Origin: Acidimicrobiia bacterium
Lineage (GTDB): Bacteria; Actinomycetota; Acidimicrobiia; UBA5794; JAOTWH01
Length of the DNA: 16,485 nt
Direction of reading: 5' to 3'
Assembly: GCA_029863035.1 (NCBI GenBank)
Contig: JAOTWH010000027.1
Coordinates: forward strand, 1-16,485
Within the stretch, counting starts at the first letter, position 1; every line of letters begins with the position of its first letter. Below the pieces are notes generated by a model. That model was not told the origin of the DNA, made no database searches, and worked only from the letters and a program-made list of their open reading frames with translations. Below, one piece after another: positions 1 to 7,288 of this stretch. Both the position numbers and the translations under genes were made by a program.

Positions 1-586
1 CAAGCAGCGCTCCCGATCGGACGCCGGCCGTGGCGTCAGCGAGGATTCCCGGCGAGCCGTCGGCGTTCATCAGTGCCGCCGTCCACTCGCCCTCCTCGAC
101 CTCCCAGATGAACTCCTGGGTGCCGCTACCGGACGCAGAGGCCACCCAGAATCCCTGCTCGGTGGGCGGCGTCGGTGAATCGGTACCCGGGATGGCGCGG
201 TACCGGACATCCCCATCCGAATCGACGTCGCGGATCTCGTCGCGTGCCACATCGGCCAGATAGCCGTCGACGTCGGCCTTGGGACCGATCCCGATGAAGA
301 CTTCAGATGACCGGTCGCCGACGCCGGTGATCCGGAGACGCACCGAGACGTCGACGAAGTCCAAGAGCCAGTCCGGCGGACCGGGATCGGCGCGCAGATC
401 GACCTCAGTCGTGGTGATGGCCGCCGTGCCGCTATTGAGTCGGTCGAGGGTGACGTCGAAGTAGCCGTCGTCCTCGCGCTCGACTACGTGAGCCACGGTC
501 AGCACCGATCCACCCACGAAGAGCCCGAGTGCCGGCAGCAGGACAAGCACTCCTATGACGATCGCGACGATCCTTCCGGCCTTCAT
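1..586 (-). CDS. Membrane-anchored protein of unknown function, 3' end outside window
   Basis: The reading frame is open from an ATG at 586 to the left edge (195 codons), so the C-terminus is missing. The start has a GGGAGGA ribosome-binding sequence just upstream. Residues about 5-33 form one hydrophobic segment, a signal anchor. An acidic, beta-rich domain follows, with a GYFDVT motif near residue 41, FIGIGPKADV around residue 100, and a distal block that includes FWVAS, GSGTQ, then W and MNADGS. From memory, this arrangement matches a recurrent actinobacterial family of about 200-250 residues with one N-terminal and usually two C-terminal membrane segments, the latter lying beyond this window. 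No catalytic motif is visible and the function is unknown. A cell-envelope location is inferred from the anchor. The gene stands alone, with 240 bp between it and its upstream neighbour. Confidence 0.85.
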   Translation of the reverse strand, partial: MKAGRIVAIVIGVLVLLPALGLFVGGSVLTVAHVVEREDDGYFDVTLDRLNSGTAAITTTEVDLRADPGPPDWLLDFVDVSVRLRITGVGDRSSEVFIGIGPKADVDGYLADVARDEIRDVDSDGDVRYRAIPGTDSPTPPTEQGFWVASASGSGTQEFIWEVEEGEWTAALMNADGSPGILADATAGVRSGALL

Positions 587-660
587 TCGGTCTTCCTCCC
601 GGAGCTTGGGTCGAGCCCGGCATAGGCCCGATGAAACCGTAGCTCCCTTCGATGATGGTT

Positions 661-680
661 GTCAGAGCCGAAAGTCCCCT
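661..680 (-). promoter_or_regulatory. Possible DosR/DevR-like half-site upstream of the membrane protein gene
   Basis: Read on the minus strand, this site contains GGGGACTTT, which matches the left half of the mycobacterial DosR consensus (GGGACT followed by A/T). The right half, CGGCTCTGA, fits poorly. It lies 75 bp upstream of the ATG at 586 and points towards that gene. Only a half-site is recognisable, and no DosR-type regulator is in the window, so this is tentative. The rest of the 587-826 gap shows nothing I can name. Confidence 0.2.
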
Positions 681-826
681 GGCGCCATACGCAGTGAGAC
701 CAGTCGGGACGGGTCGGGGCCACCTCGCCGACCTCATGACGCGAAGGGCGGGTCGGACAGCTGGAGGTGTCCGGTCGGGTGGCGTAGCAGCAGCGCGGGT
801 CGGCCTACGTCACCCTCACCTCGGTG

Positions 827-1273
827 CTACCTCGGCACTATCTCGTGCCACACGGATCCGGGGACGGCTCTTCTCTTCATGAGGGACATCGGAAACGATG
901 TCCAGTAGGCCTCGGCGTCTTCGACCGAGTCCCACTCGTAGACGCCCTGGAACATCACTGTGTCCCGTCCGAGCATCCAGGCCTTGGACCGGAATCCGGG
1001 CTGGGCCGCAATGAATGGAGCCGGTATCAGCGAGAGCCTCTTGTTCGCCTTCACCGAAAACTTGGCGAAGTGAAACCGCACGGTGAACACGGCGCCCGGC
1101 TTCTCGGGCTGCGCCTCGGTCGGGTCGAGGACCATCTTCCGGAAGACCACGAACTCCTCGTGGGGCCCTTGATACACGTCACCGATACAGTTCTTCAGAA
1201 AGTGAACCCGACCACGCAGCCTGGACGCGGTAGCACGAGCCAGCATCGCAGGAGGTAGTTGGCCGATCGACAT
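827..1273 (-). CDS. YdhR/ABM-like dimeric alpha-beta barrel protein
   Basis: This encodes a 148-residue soluble protein with no signal peptide or membrane segment. The ATG at 1273 follows a GAGGGAGG Shine-Dalgarno sequence. The C-terminal half (MLGRDTVMFQGVYEWDSVEDAEAY, then a short helix and WHEIVP) resembles the ferredoxin-like fold of the YdhR and antibiotic-biosynthesis-monooxygenase group, in which a GVYEWxSxEDAExY segment forms the edge strand and helix. Such proteins are often dimeric and their substrates usually unknown. No metal or flavin ligand is evident, and monooxygenase activity should not be assumed. It is transcribed divergently from the LPG-synthase-TM-like gene and has no clear functional link to its neighbours. 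The coding call is firm; the fold assignment is moderate. Confidence 0.8.
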   Translation of the reverse strand: MSIGQLPPAMLARATASRLRGRVHFLKNCIGDVYQGPHEEFVVFRKMVLDPTEAQPEKPGAVFTVRFHFAKFSVKANKRLSLIPAPFIAAQPGFRSKAWMLGRDTVMFQGVYEWDSVEDAEAYWTSFPMSLMKRRAVPGSVWHEIVPR

Positions 1274-1462
1274 GACTTGCCTCCCTCATCGAATGCCCGG
1301 ATGGGCACAGCCGTCGATTCTTGTCTTGATCCGAATGCTCCCACCGTGGCTCTTCGGGCGGTAGGGGCCGAGGGCACTACCTGTGGCGTCGACCTTGCTC
1401 TGGCGATTCCTGTGAGTTCGAAGCTCATATCCCAGAGCCGTCGTACATAGGCTCGCTTGATA

Positions 1463-2569
1463 ATGTCCGAGACCGATTCGGAGCGCGAGCCTGCGGCCCA
1501 ACCCGGCGCTGGGGTCGCTTCCGAAGGTGAGAATCCCAGAAAGCCGCGTTGGCGCCGGGTGCTTGGTGTCGTGGCATCGATGGCGCTGGTGGCCGCCTTG
1601 TTACTCGGCGTTCTCCCCACCATGGCCGATTTCGGTGAGGTGTGGGACGCCATCCGATCCCTGACCTGGCTCGAAGCCACCAGCCTGCTCGTCGCCGCCG
1701 GTTGGAACATCATCACCTATCAGCTCATCATTCTGGCGGCCCTACCCGGCCTCACGCTGTTGCGGGCATTCGTGGTGGGTCAGATATCGACCGCCGTCAC
1801 GAACACGCTCCCCGCCGGCAGCGCCATAGGAGTTGGTGTCACCTATGCCATGTTCTCTTCGTTCGGGTTTACCAGCGGTTCGATCGCGATCGCTTCGGTT
1901 GTCACCGGCTTGTGGAATACGTTCGTCAAGTTGGCTCTCCCGGTGGTTGCGTTGGCGCTGCTCACCTTCCGGGGGAACAGCAATGCGGCGTTGCTATCGG
2001 CTTCGCTCACCGGTGTGGTCGTTCTGATCGGGGCCATCGGTTTAGGGGCGCTGATCATGTCGAGCGGGCGAGCCGCCCACCGGGCGGGGGAACGGATCGG
2101 CGCCATCGCCTCCCGGCTCCTCCGCCCGTTCAAGCGCGGACCGTTCCAGTGGGGTGCCGGATTTGTGCGGTTCCGCTTGCAAAGCATCGACCTGCTACGT
2201 CGCCGGTGGCATCTGATCACCCTCGCCACGGTCGTCAGCCACCTTTCGCTCTTCGCTCTGCTGCTGCTGTCCCTGCGTCATATGGGCGTGTCGGCCGACA
2301 CCATCACGGGGGCGGAGGCACTGGCCGCCTTCGCCGTGGTGCGGCTCGTCACGGCGATACCGATCACGCCAGGAAACCTCGGCATCGTCGAGGTCGGCCT
2401 CGCCGCCGCGCTCGTGGTCGCCGGAGGAGAAGAGTCGCTGGTGGTGGCCGCGGTGCTCATCTACCGGGCGCTCAGCTATCTGGTGCAAATCCCGCTCGGC
2501 CTGGTGGCCTACATCATCTGGCGATCGAAGAAATCGTGGCGTTCGCCGTCCACCACCGCCACCTCGTAA
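1463..2569 (+). CDS. Integral membrane protein of the LPG-synthase-TM / UPF0104 family
   Basis: The 368-residue product has a polar N-terminus (about residues 1-31, basic at 26-32) followed by about eight hydrophobic segments. The C-terminal block has PGNLGIVEVG near residue 301, then IYRALSYLVQIPLG before the last membrane segment. This pattern is characteristic of the lysylphosphatidylglycerol synthetase TM region / AglD-like family (PF03706). The soluble aminoacyltransferase domain of MprF is absent. Stand-alone members are thought to take part in lipid or glycolipid translocation, or in glycosyl transfer at the membrane, but most are uncharacterised. The ATG at 1463 is preferred; an in-frame TTG at 1457 sits closer to a weak AGG, so the start is uncertain by two codons. 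The stop lies 3 bp from the stop of the convergent MFS gene, with only a 5-bp hairpin (AGAAC/GTTCT, 2569-2583) across the junction. Confidence 0.88.
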   Translation: MSETDSEREPAAQPGAGVASEGENPRKPRWRRVLGVVASMALVAALLLGVLPTMADFGEVWDAIRSLTWLEATSLLVAAGWNIITYQLIILAALPGLTLLRAFVVGQISTAVTNTLPAGSAIGVGVTYAMFSSFGFTSGSIAIASVVTGLWNTFVKLALPVVALALLTFRGNSNAALLSASLTGVVVLIGAIGLGALIMSSGRAAHRAGERIGAIASRLLRPFKRGPFQWGAGFVRFRLQSIDLLRRRWHLITLATVVSHLSLFALLLLSLRHMGVSADTITGAEALAAFAVVRLVTAIPITPGNLGIVEVGLAAALVVAGGEESLVVAAVLIYRALSYLVQIPLGLVAYIIWRSKKSWRSPSTTATS

Positions 2570-2572
2570 GAA

Positions 2573-4132
2573 CTATTGGTTCTCAACGTTTCGGGTTCGT
2601 TCGGCCTCTTCAGGGGCCAACTTGTGAAGCGTCCGTGGGTATGCCCGCCAGATCACGGCGGCCGTTGCCGCTAAGACCATCGCTGCTGCCCAGAACGCCA
2701 GCTGCATGCCGTCGACGTAGGCGAGCCTGGCCGCCTCGGCGAGCCGAATACCTGCATCGCCACCGATCTGGCCGGCAACAGCGAGCGCCGCACCGATCGA
2801 GTCGCGAGCAGCGTCGGCCGCCTCGTTGGGTAGCCCCGCCAGGGAGTCTGCGATACCGGTGCGGTAGCCAGACGACAGCAGGGAACCGAGCAGCGCGATT
2901 CCAAGGGAGCCGCCTACCTCGCGAGTGGTGTCGTTGACGGCTGAGCCGACTCCGGCCTGATCTTGCGGCAACGACGACACGATGGCTGCAGTCGACGGCG
3001 GCATCAAGACGGCAAGCCCAGCCGCCGTGATCACGATGAGTACGGCGATGATTCCGTAGTGGGTTGAAACGTTGACGGTTCCGAACATCACGAGCCCCGC
3101 CGAGGACAGCAGGAGTCCCGATGTCACCATCACTCGATTTCCGTATCTCTGAGCCAAGCCAGCGCTGCGGGGAGCGACGATGATCATCGTTCCTGCGAAG
3201 GGAAGGGTGCGCACCGCCGCCGCCAGCGGCGAGTGGCCCTGGGCGAACTGGAAGAACAGGGTCAGGATGAAGAAGAATCCAAACATCGCCATGAACGAAG
3301 CACTGATCGTGAGGCTGCCAAGAGAGAAGGGCCGATTTCGGAAGTAGCGAGGGTCGAGCATCGGGTGCTCGGTTCGCAGCTCCCACCAAACGAAGAGTCC
3401 GAGCAGCGCGACCGCCGCCGCCAACCCGCCGAGGACTATGGCGCTGCTCCATCCCGACTCTGGACCCTGGATGATGGCGTACAGGAGGATTCCCAGACCG
3501 GCGATCGACAGAAGGGAGCCGACGGGATCGAGCGGTCGCCTCTCTCGCTCTTTCGACTCGGGCACGATTCGGGCAACGGCCACTAGTGCAGCCACCGCAA
3601 TGGGCACATTGATGAAGAACACTGAGCCCCACCAGAACGACTGGAGAAGCAGGCCACCGGCGATGACCCCAAGGGCTCCGCCGGCACCAGCGAATCCGGC
3701 CCAGATCGCTATGGCCTTGCCGCGTTCACGGCGGCGGAACACCACCGTGATGATCGACAACGTCGCCGGCATGATCAGCGCCGCGCCGACACCCATCGCG
3801 GATCGGGAACCGATGAGAGCGAGTGGTCCCCCAGAGCGTGTCGCCAGCAATGCCCCGATGATGAACAGCGTCAACCCGACCAGGAGCATTCGCTTGCGTC
3901 CGAACCGGTCGCCGAGTGCTCCTGCTGGTAGTAGCAGTCCGGCGAACACCAGGGCGTATGAGTCGACGATCCACAGCAGCTCGGTGTTCGACGGCTGCAG
4001 TGCGTCGCGGATGCTGGGCAATGCCAGGTTGAGTGAGCTAACACCAGCAACCACTAGGACCAGGCTGGTGCACATGACCCCGAGGATCAACCAACGGCGA
4101 GGGTGGCCCTCTTCGGAGTTGTAATCGGTCAC
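2573..4132 (-). CDS. MFS drug transporter, DHA2 (EmrB/QacA) family, 14 TM
   Basis: This is a proton-driven exporter of the drug:H+ antiporter-2 type, about 519 residues long, which is the normal size for 14-TM members. It shows the first-helix pattern SSLNLALPSI, then WIVDSYALVFAG leading into motif A (GALGDRFGRKRM, residues about 71-82), and GGALGVIAGGLLL further on, in the motif C region. Fourteen hydrophobic segments can be traced. The GTG at 4132 is chosen because AGGA lies 9 bases upstream. An in-frame GTG at 4165 adds 11 residues (MRHRLAAGLHH) but has no Shine-Dalgarno sequence. No TetR or MarR regulator is adjacent, so the substrate cannot be inferred. Divergent from it lies the MaoC hydratase gene, across a palindrome-rich gap. 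Confidence 0.92.
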   Translation of the reverse strand: MTDYNSEEGHPRRWLILGVMCTSLVLVVAGVSSLNLALPSIRDALQPSNTELLWIVDSYALVFAGLLLPAGALGDRFGRKRMLLVGLTLFIIGALLATRSGGPLALIGSRSAMGVGAALIMPATLSIITVVFRRRERGKAIAIWAGFAGAGGALGVIAGGLLLQSFWWGSVFFINVPIAVAALVAVARIVPESKERERRPLDPVGSLLSIAGLGILLYAIIQGPESGWSSAIVLGGLAAAVALLGLFVWWELRTEHPMLDPRYFRNRPFSLGSLTISASFMAMFGFFFILTLFFQFAQGHSPLAAAVRTLPFAGTMIIVAPRSAGLAQRYGNRVMVTSGLLLSSAGLVMFGTVNVSTHYGIIAVLIVITAAGLAVLMPPSTAAIVSSLPQDQAGVGSAVNDTTREVGGSLGIALLGSLLSSGYRTGIADSLAGLPNEAADAARDSIGAALAVAGQIGGDAGIRLAEAARLAYVDGMQLAFWAAAMVLAATAAVIWRAYPRTLHKLAPEEAERTRNVENQ

Positions 4133-4220
4133 GTGGTGGAGTCCTGCTGCCAAGCGATGTCGCACCTTACCGGTCGCCCGGCTTAACCCCAGGGAAAGAG
4201 CCCAAGGGCGGCACGGTTTT

Positions 4221-4234
4221 GGAGTCAGGACTCC
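4221..4234. repeat. Perfect palindrome GGAGTC-AG-GACTCC
   Basis: Two 6-base arms are separated by 2 bases. The element lies in the gap between the divergent MFS and MaoC genes and directly abuts the next, longer hairpin. It could be an operator or part of a dispersed intergenic repeat. With no regulator nearby, neither is established. Confidence 0.5.
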
Positions 4235-4254
4235 CCCCTCCCTTCAGGGAGGGG
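4235..4254. repeat. Perfect 8-bp hairpin, probable dispersed intergenic palindrome
   Basis: The arms CCCCTCCC and GGGAGGGG flank a TTCA loop. Because the flanking genes diverge, a terminator makes little sense here. Similar C/T-rich arm, short loop, G/A-rich arm elements occur as intergenic repeats in many environmental genomes, so a REP-like or MITE-like origin is my preferred reading. No second copy is present in this window, so repetition cannot be shown. Confidence 0.5.
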
Positions 4255-4266
4255 TTGGGGGAAGGG
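4247..4266 (+). other. Canonical G-quadruplex motif
   Basis: Four G-runs of 3, 4, 5 and 3 bases lie at 4247-4249, 4251-4254, 4257-4261 and 4264-4266, with loops of 1, 2 and 2 bases. This satisfies the G3+N1-7 rule with very short loops. The first two runs are also the right arm of the hairpin at 4235-4254, so the two structures are mutually exclusive. The motif ends 65 bp upstream of the MaoC start, on that gene's coding strand. Confidence 0.6.
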
Positions 4267-4318
4267 AATCGTGGGAGCCGGGAGTGGTAGGTTCGGGAGC
4301 GGACCGACCGGCGAGTGA

Positions 4319-4323
4319 CGGAG
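4319..4323 (+). promoter_or_regulatory. Ribosome-binding site fixing the MaoC start
   Basis: GGAGG lies 8 bases before the ATG at 4332. It decides against the in-frame upstream ATG at 4284, which would add 16 residues of non-family sequence. Confidence 0.75.
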
Positions 4324-4331
4324 GTGTATCC

Positions 4332-4859
4332 ATGGCAGTTCGTGAAGGGTGGCAAGGGCGGTTCTTTGAGGACTTCGAGGTAGGCGATGTGTATCGGCAT
4401 CCGCTGGGCCGCACCATCACCGCCAGCGACAACGCCTGGTTCACGCTGGTGACCATGAACACCAACGAGCTGCACTTCAACGATCACTACTCGGCCCATA
4501 CCGAGTTCGGCAAGCAGTTGGTCAACTCGGCGCTGACACTTGCCATCGTGGTCGGGCTCAGCGTCACCGACGTCAGCCGCAACGCGGTGGCCAACCTGGG
4601 ATGGGAAAAGGTAAGGATGCCGCACCCGGTGTTCATCGGCGACACCCTGTACGCCGAGTCGGTCGTGCTGACGGCCCGCGCTTCGGAGTCGCGCCCCTAT
4701 GCCGGCATCGTCAGCGTTGCCACCCAGGGGCTCAACCAGGACGGCGATGTGGTGCTCACCTACGAGCGATCGGTGATGATCTACCGCAAGGACGCCCCCC
4801 AGTTGCAGGAGATCTTCCCCGAGGCAAAGGAGCCCATCGAGCGCCTCGGTCCGCAGTAG
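4332..4859 (+). CDS. MaoC-family (R)-type enoyl-CoA hydratase, itaconyl/mesaconyl-CoA hydratase-like
   Basis: The 175-residue hot-dog-fold protein probably hydrates an enoyl-CoA thioester in the cytoplasm. It opens with FFEDFEVGDVYRHPLGRTIT, typical of MaoC dehydratases. The hydratase-2 motif region reads N43-T-N45-E-L-H48-F-N50. LVNSALTLAIVVGLSV and ANLGWEKVRMPHPVFIGDTL follow, then ESRPYAGIV and GLNQDGDVV. These blocks match the single-domain subgroup that includes mycobacterial Rv2499c, linked to itaconyl-CoA hydration. That link is from memory of the family, not from a search. The usual catalytic Asp of the Asp-His pair appears to be Asn43. The gene converges on the acyl-CoA dehydrogenase with 22 bp between stops, and the two could act consecutively (dehydrogenate, then hydrate). 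It is the only gene of the catabolic block on the plus strand, so it must have its own promoter. Confidence 0.9.
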   Translation: MAVREGWQGRFFEDFEVGDVYRHPLGRTITASDNAWFTLVTMNTNELHFNDHYSAHTEFGKQLVNSALTLAIVVGLSVTDVSRNAVANLGWEKVRMPHPVFIGDTLYAESVVLTARASESRPYAGIVSVATQGLNQDGDVVLTYERSVMIYRKDAPQLQEIFPEAKEPIERLGPQ

Positions 4860-4860
4860 C

Positions 4861-4894
4861 GCTGCCGCGCGGTTCGGGCTGCTAGGACGGCAGC
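4861..4894. terminator. Possible bidirectional hairpin between convergent genes
   Basis: Perfect 7-base arms GCTGCCG (4861-4867) and CGGCAGC (4888-4894) span the gap between the MaoC and acyl-CoA dehydrogenase stops. The 20-base loop is long and there is no T-tract on either side, so intrinsic termination is only a possibility. Confidence 0.25.
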
Positions 4895-6042
4895 CCTCCC
4901 GCCTTGCGCAAGCCTTTGGCGATCACGGTGCGCAGTACCTCGTTGGTGCCCTCGCCGATGGCCATGAGGGGAGCGTCGCGATAGAAGCGCTCCAGTTCCA
5001 ACTCGGTCGAGTATCCGTAGGCGCCATGGATCCGCATCGCATCGAGCGAGATGGTGAGTGCCGCCTCCGAGGCGTAAAGCTTGGCCATGCTCGATTCGAC
5101 GTTGGCGCGCCCCGCATCGAGGCGGCTGGCGGCCCAATAGGTCAACAGCCGGGCAGCCTGCAGCGCGGTGGCCATGTCGGCCAGTTTCAGTTGCATCGCC
5201 TGGAAGTCGATGATCGGCTGGCCGAAGGCGTGACGTTGCTGGGAGTACTCCAGAGCTGTCTCGAAGGCGGCTTGCGACAGGCCGACGGCCCGCGCCGCGA
5301 TGTTGATGCGGCCGGTCTCCATGGCCGATAGCGCCTGCTGCAGGCCCCGACCCTCTTCGCCCCCCAGGAGGTTGTCGACGTGAACCCGGGCGTCTTGCAA
5401 GACCAGCTCGCACGTCTCGGTTCCCTTGTAGCCGAGCTTGTCGAGGTCCCGTGACACGGTGTAGCCGGGTGTGTCCTGGTCGACCAACAGGATGCTCATT
5501 CCCTTATGGGCGGGCTCCGCGCTGGGGTCGGTCTTCACCAACACCGGCATCGGATCGGCGTAGCGGGCGTTGGTGATCCAGATCTTGGTCCCATTGATGA
5601 CGTAGTGGTCGCCATCTCGCACCGCCCGGGTCTCGATTCCTTGCAGGTCGGTTCCCGCTGCCGGCTCGGTGAGGGCGATGCCGGTGCGGCGTGCCCCGGT
5701 GGCGAGGTCGGGCAGGTGTTTCTGCTTCTGCTCCTCGGTGCCGTGGTTGGCGATCATCCAGCACGACAGGGAGTGACTGCCGAGGATGCCGGCGATGCCC
5801 ATCCATCCTCTCGAGATCTCCTCGAACACCAGAGCGAACGACACCATGTCGGCTGCGGTGCCGCCGTATTCGGCAGGAACCAGCAGCCCGAACAGACCCA
5901 TCTCCTTCATCTTCTCCACGATCTCGGTGGGGTAGCGGCCGGCGTGCTCCCACTCCCGCGCCACCGGCTTGATCTCCCGTTCCACGAAGTCGCGCAGCGA
6001 GGCACGAAACAGCTCTTGTTCGGGCGTCAGCTCAAAGTCCAT
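4882..6042 (-). CDS. Acyl-CoA dehydrogenase
   Basis: This FAD-dependent alpha,beta-dehydrogenase of an acyl-CoA has 386 residues, the usual size for short/medium-chain family members. An N-terminal helical domain (about 1-115) is followed by the flavin-binding beta domain carrying signature 1, GIALTEPAAGTD (about 124-135), and NGTKIWITNA. The C-terminal helical domain carries QRHAFGQPI, GYSTELELERFYRDA and IGEGTNEVLR. Glu364 of EGTNE sits where MCAD-type enzymes have their catalytic base. The ATG at 6042 has AAGGAG 7 bases upstream; a longer in-frame start at 6087 lies inside the preceding gene and adds Arg-rich non-family sequence. The start overlaps the end of the CoA-transferase gene by 11 bp, which implies translational coupling. 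The substrate chain cannot be read from sequence. The neighbours suggest the CoA ester made by the CoA-transferase. Confidence 0.95.
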   Translation of the reverse strand: MDFELTPEQELFRASLRDFVEREIKPVAREWEHAGRYPTEIVEKMKEMGLFGLLVPAEYGGTAADMVSFALVFEEISRGWMGIAGILGSHSLSCWMIANHGTEEQKQKHLPDLATGARRTGIALTEPAAGTDLQGIETRAVRDGDHYVINGTKIWITNARYADPMPVLVKTDPSAEPAHKGMSILLVDQDTPGYTVSRDLDKLGYKGTETCELVLQDARVHVDNLLGGEEGRGLQQALSAMETGRINIAARAVGLSQAAFETALEYSQQRHAFGQPIIDFQAMQLKLADMATALQAARLLTYWAASRLDAGRANVESSMAKLYASEAALTISLDAMRIHGAYGYSTELELERFYRDAPLMAIGEGTNEVLRTVIAKGLRKAGGLPS

Positions 6043-7267
6043 CCGGCAACTCCTTCGTCGATTCCGGTCTCTCCGACCCAAATGCACCCGCAGTGCGCAA
6101 CTCGTCGATCCGTTCCGGTGCGTAACCGAGCAGTTCCTCGAGGACGTAGCCGGCGTCCTCGTCGCGCCGTGGGCCGGGTCGGTGGGTGGTCCGTGGCGGA
6201 CCGACCCGCACCGGGCTGGCGACGTGGCGCACCGTGCCGAAGCGGGGGTGCTCGGTATCGATGATCAAGTCGCGTGCGGCCACCTGGGGGTCTTCCATCG
6301 CTGCCGCCACCGAGTTGACCGGTCCCGACGGTACCTGGGCCGCCGCCAACGCCTCCACCCAATGGGCGGTGCCCCGGCTGCGGAATACGTCGTCGAGGAT
6401 GGGCAGCAGTTCGTCGCGGTGCTGGTAGCGGCCGGCGAAGTCCCCGAAGCGCGGGTCGGCGGCCAGCTCGGGTCGCTCGATGGCTTCGGTGAGCTTGCGC
6501 CAGAACTTCTCCTTGGCGCAGGCGACCACGATCCAGCCGTCGGACGTTTCGAAGTTCTGAAATGGCACCAGAGAGGGATGGGCTGAATGCGGGGTACGTT
6601 GCGGGATGTAGCCGCGGGTGAGGTGCCATGTTGCCGGGTAGGCCAACAGGTTGAGGGCGGTATCGAACAAGCTCACGTCGCAATCCATGCCCACGCCGTC
6701 GCGCCGTGCTGCGTGGATCCCCACCATCGTGGCGAGAGCCGCCACAAAGCCGCCGCTGTAGTCGACCAGCGACGGCCCCGACTTGGTGGGAGGGCCATCT
6801 GGCTCGCCGGTCAGGTCCATCCACCCCGCCAAGCCCTGGAGGACGTAGTCGTAGCCGGGATCTGCCGAGCGGGGCCCGGTCATCCCGTAGGCGCTGAGCG
6901 AGCAGCAGACGATGCGGGGGTTGACTGCGGCGAGGTCCTGGTAGCGGATCCGCAGCTTGGCCGGCACGTCGCCTCGCAGGTTGGAGAACACCGCATCGGA
7001 CACTCTGACCAGGTCCTCCAGGATGGCCCGGCCTGCCGCCGTGGTTATGTCGAGGTCGATGCTGCGCTTGCCGCGGTTGAAGGTTTCGAAGTACAGGCTT
7101 TCGTCCGCTTCCTGGTAGGGCGGTACGTAGCGGCTGACGTCGCCGCCGCTGTCGGGACTCTCGATCTTGATGACATCGGCGCCCAGGTCTGCCAGGTGCA
7201 CCGATCCCCACGGCCCGGCGCCGTATTGCTCGATGGCGATGATCCGAACGTCTTCGAGGGGCTTCAC
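6032..7267 (-). CDS. Family III (CaiB/BaiF) CoA-transferase, copy 1
   Basis: This enzyme transfers CoA between carboxylic acids, by a covalent aspartyl mechanism in characterised members such as formyl-CoA transferase. It has 411 residues, a normal family length. The N-terminal Rossmann-type half has GSVHLADLGADVIKIE (about 21-36) and NRGKRSIDLD (about 64-73). The middle contains YGMTGP and GYDYVLQGLAGWMDLTGEP, and the sequence KSGPSLVDYSGG places the expected catalytic residue at Asp169. The GTG at 7267 follows GGGAG by 6 bases. The gene lies 21 bp after the MFS gene and overlaps the acyl-CoA dehydrogenase start by 11 bp, so it belongs to the same operon. Its likely role is to activate the imported acid. 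Donor and acceptor are unknown. It is clearly divergent from copy 2 at 13513-14694 and is not a recent duplicate. Confidence 0.93.
   Translation of the reverse strand: MKPLEDVRIIAIEQYGAGPWGSVHLADLGADVIKIESPDSGGDVSRYVPPYQEADESLYFETFNRGKRSIDLDITTAAGRAILEDLVRVSDAVFSNLRGDVPAKLRIRYQDLAAVNPRIVCCSLSAYGMTGPRSADPGYDYVLQGLAGWMDLTGEPDGPPTKSGPSLVDYSGGFVAALATMVGIHAARRDGVGMDCDVSLFDTALNLLAYPATWHLTRGYIPQRTPHSAHPSLVPFQNFETSDGWIVVACAKEKFWRKLTEAIERPELAADPRFGDFAGRYQHRDELLPILDDVFRSRGTAHWVEALAAAQVPSGPVNSVAAAMEDPQVAARDLIIDTEHPRFGTVRHVASPVRVGPPRTTHRPGPRRDEDAGYVLEELLGYAPERIDELRTAGAFGSERPESTKELPDGL
6050..6055 (-). promoter_or_regulatory. Ribosome-binding site for the acyl-CoA dehydrogenase
   Basis: AAGGAG on the minus strand lies 7 bases from the ATG at 6042, within the 3' end of the CoA-transferase coding sequence. 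It selects the MDFELTPEQ start. Confidence 0.75.
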
Positions 7268-7288
7268 AGTGGGCTCCCGAGGGTCAAG

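Noticed and set aside
1294..1307. Short hairpin TGCCC/GGGCA in the 1274-1462 divergent gap
   Set aside because: A 5-bp stem is expected by chance in this GC content, and nothing supports a function.
1195..1716. 173-codon minus-strand open frame
   Set aside because: It overlaps the ends of two better-supported divergent genes and shows no family features.
1642..2937. 431-codon plus-strand open frame
   Set aside because: It is out of frame with the LPG-synthase-TM-like gene, crosses its stop into the convergent MFS gene, and is Arg/His-rich with no domain.
2610..3632. 340-codon minus-strand open frame
   Set aside because: It lies inside the DHA2 transporter gene in another frame, is rich in Arg, Gly and His, and lacks membrane or family motifs. 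It is a high-GC shadow.
4235..4254. Hairpin considered as an intrinsic terminator
   Set aside because: Both flanking genes are transcribed away from it, so no transcript would end there.
6027..7211. 394-codon minus-strand open frame
   Set aside because: It is a shadow of the CoA-transferase in a different frame, with Arg/Pro-rich composition and no recognisable domain.
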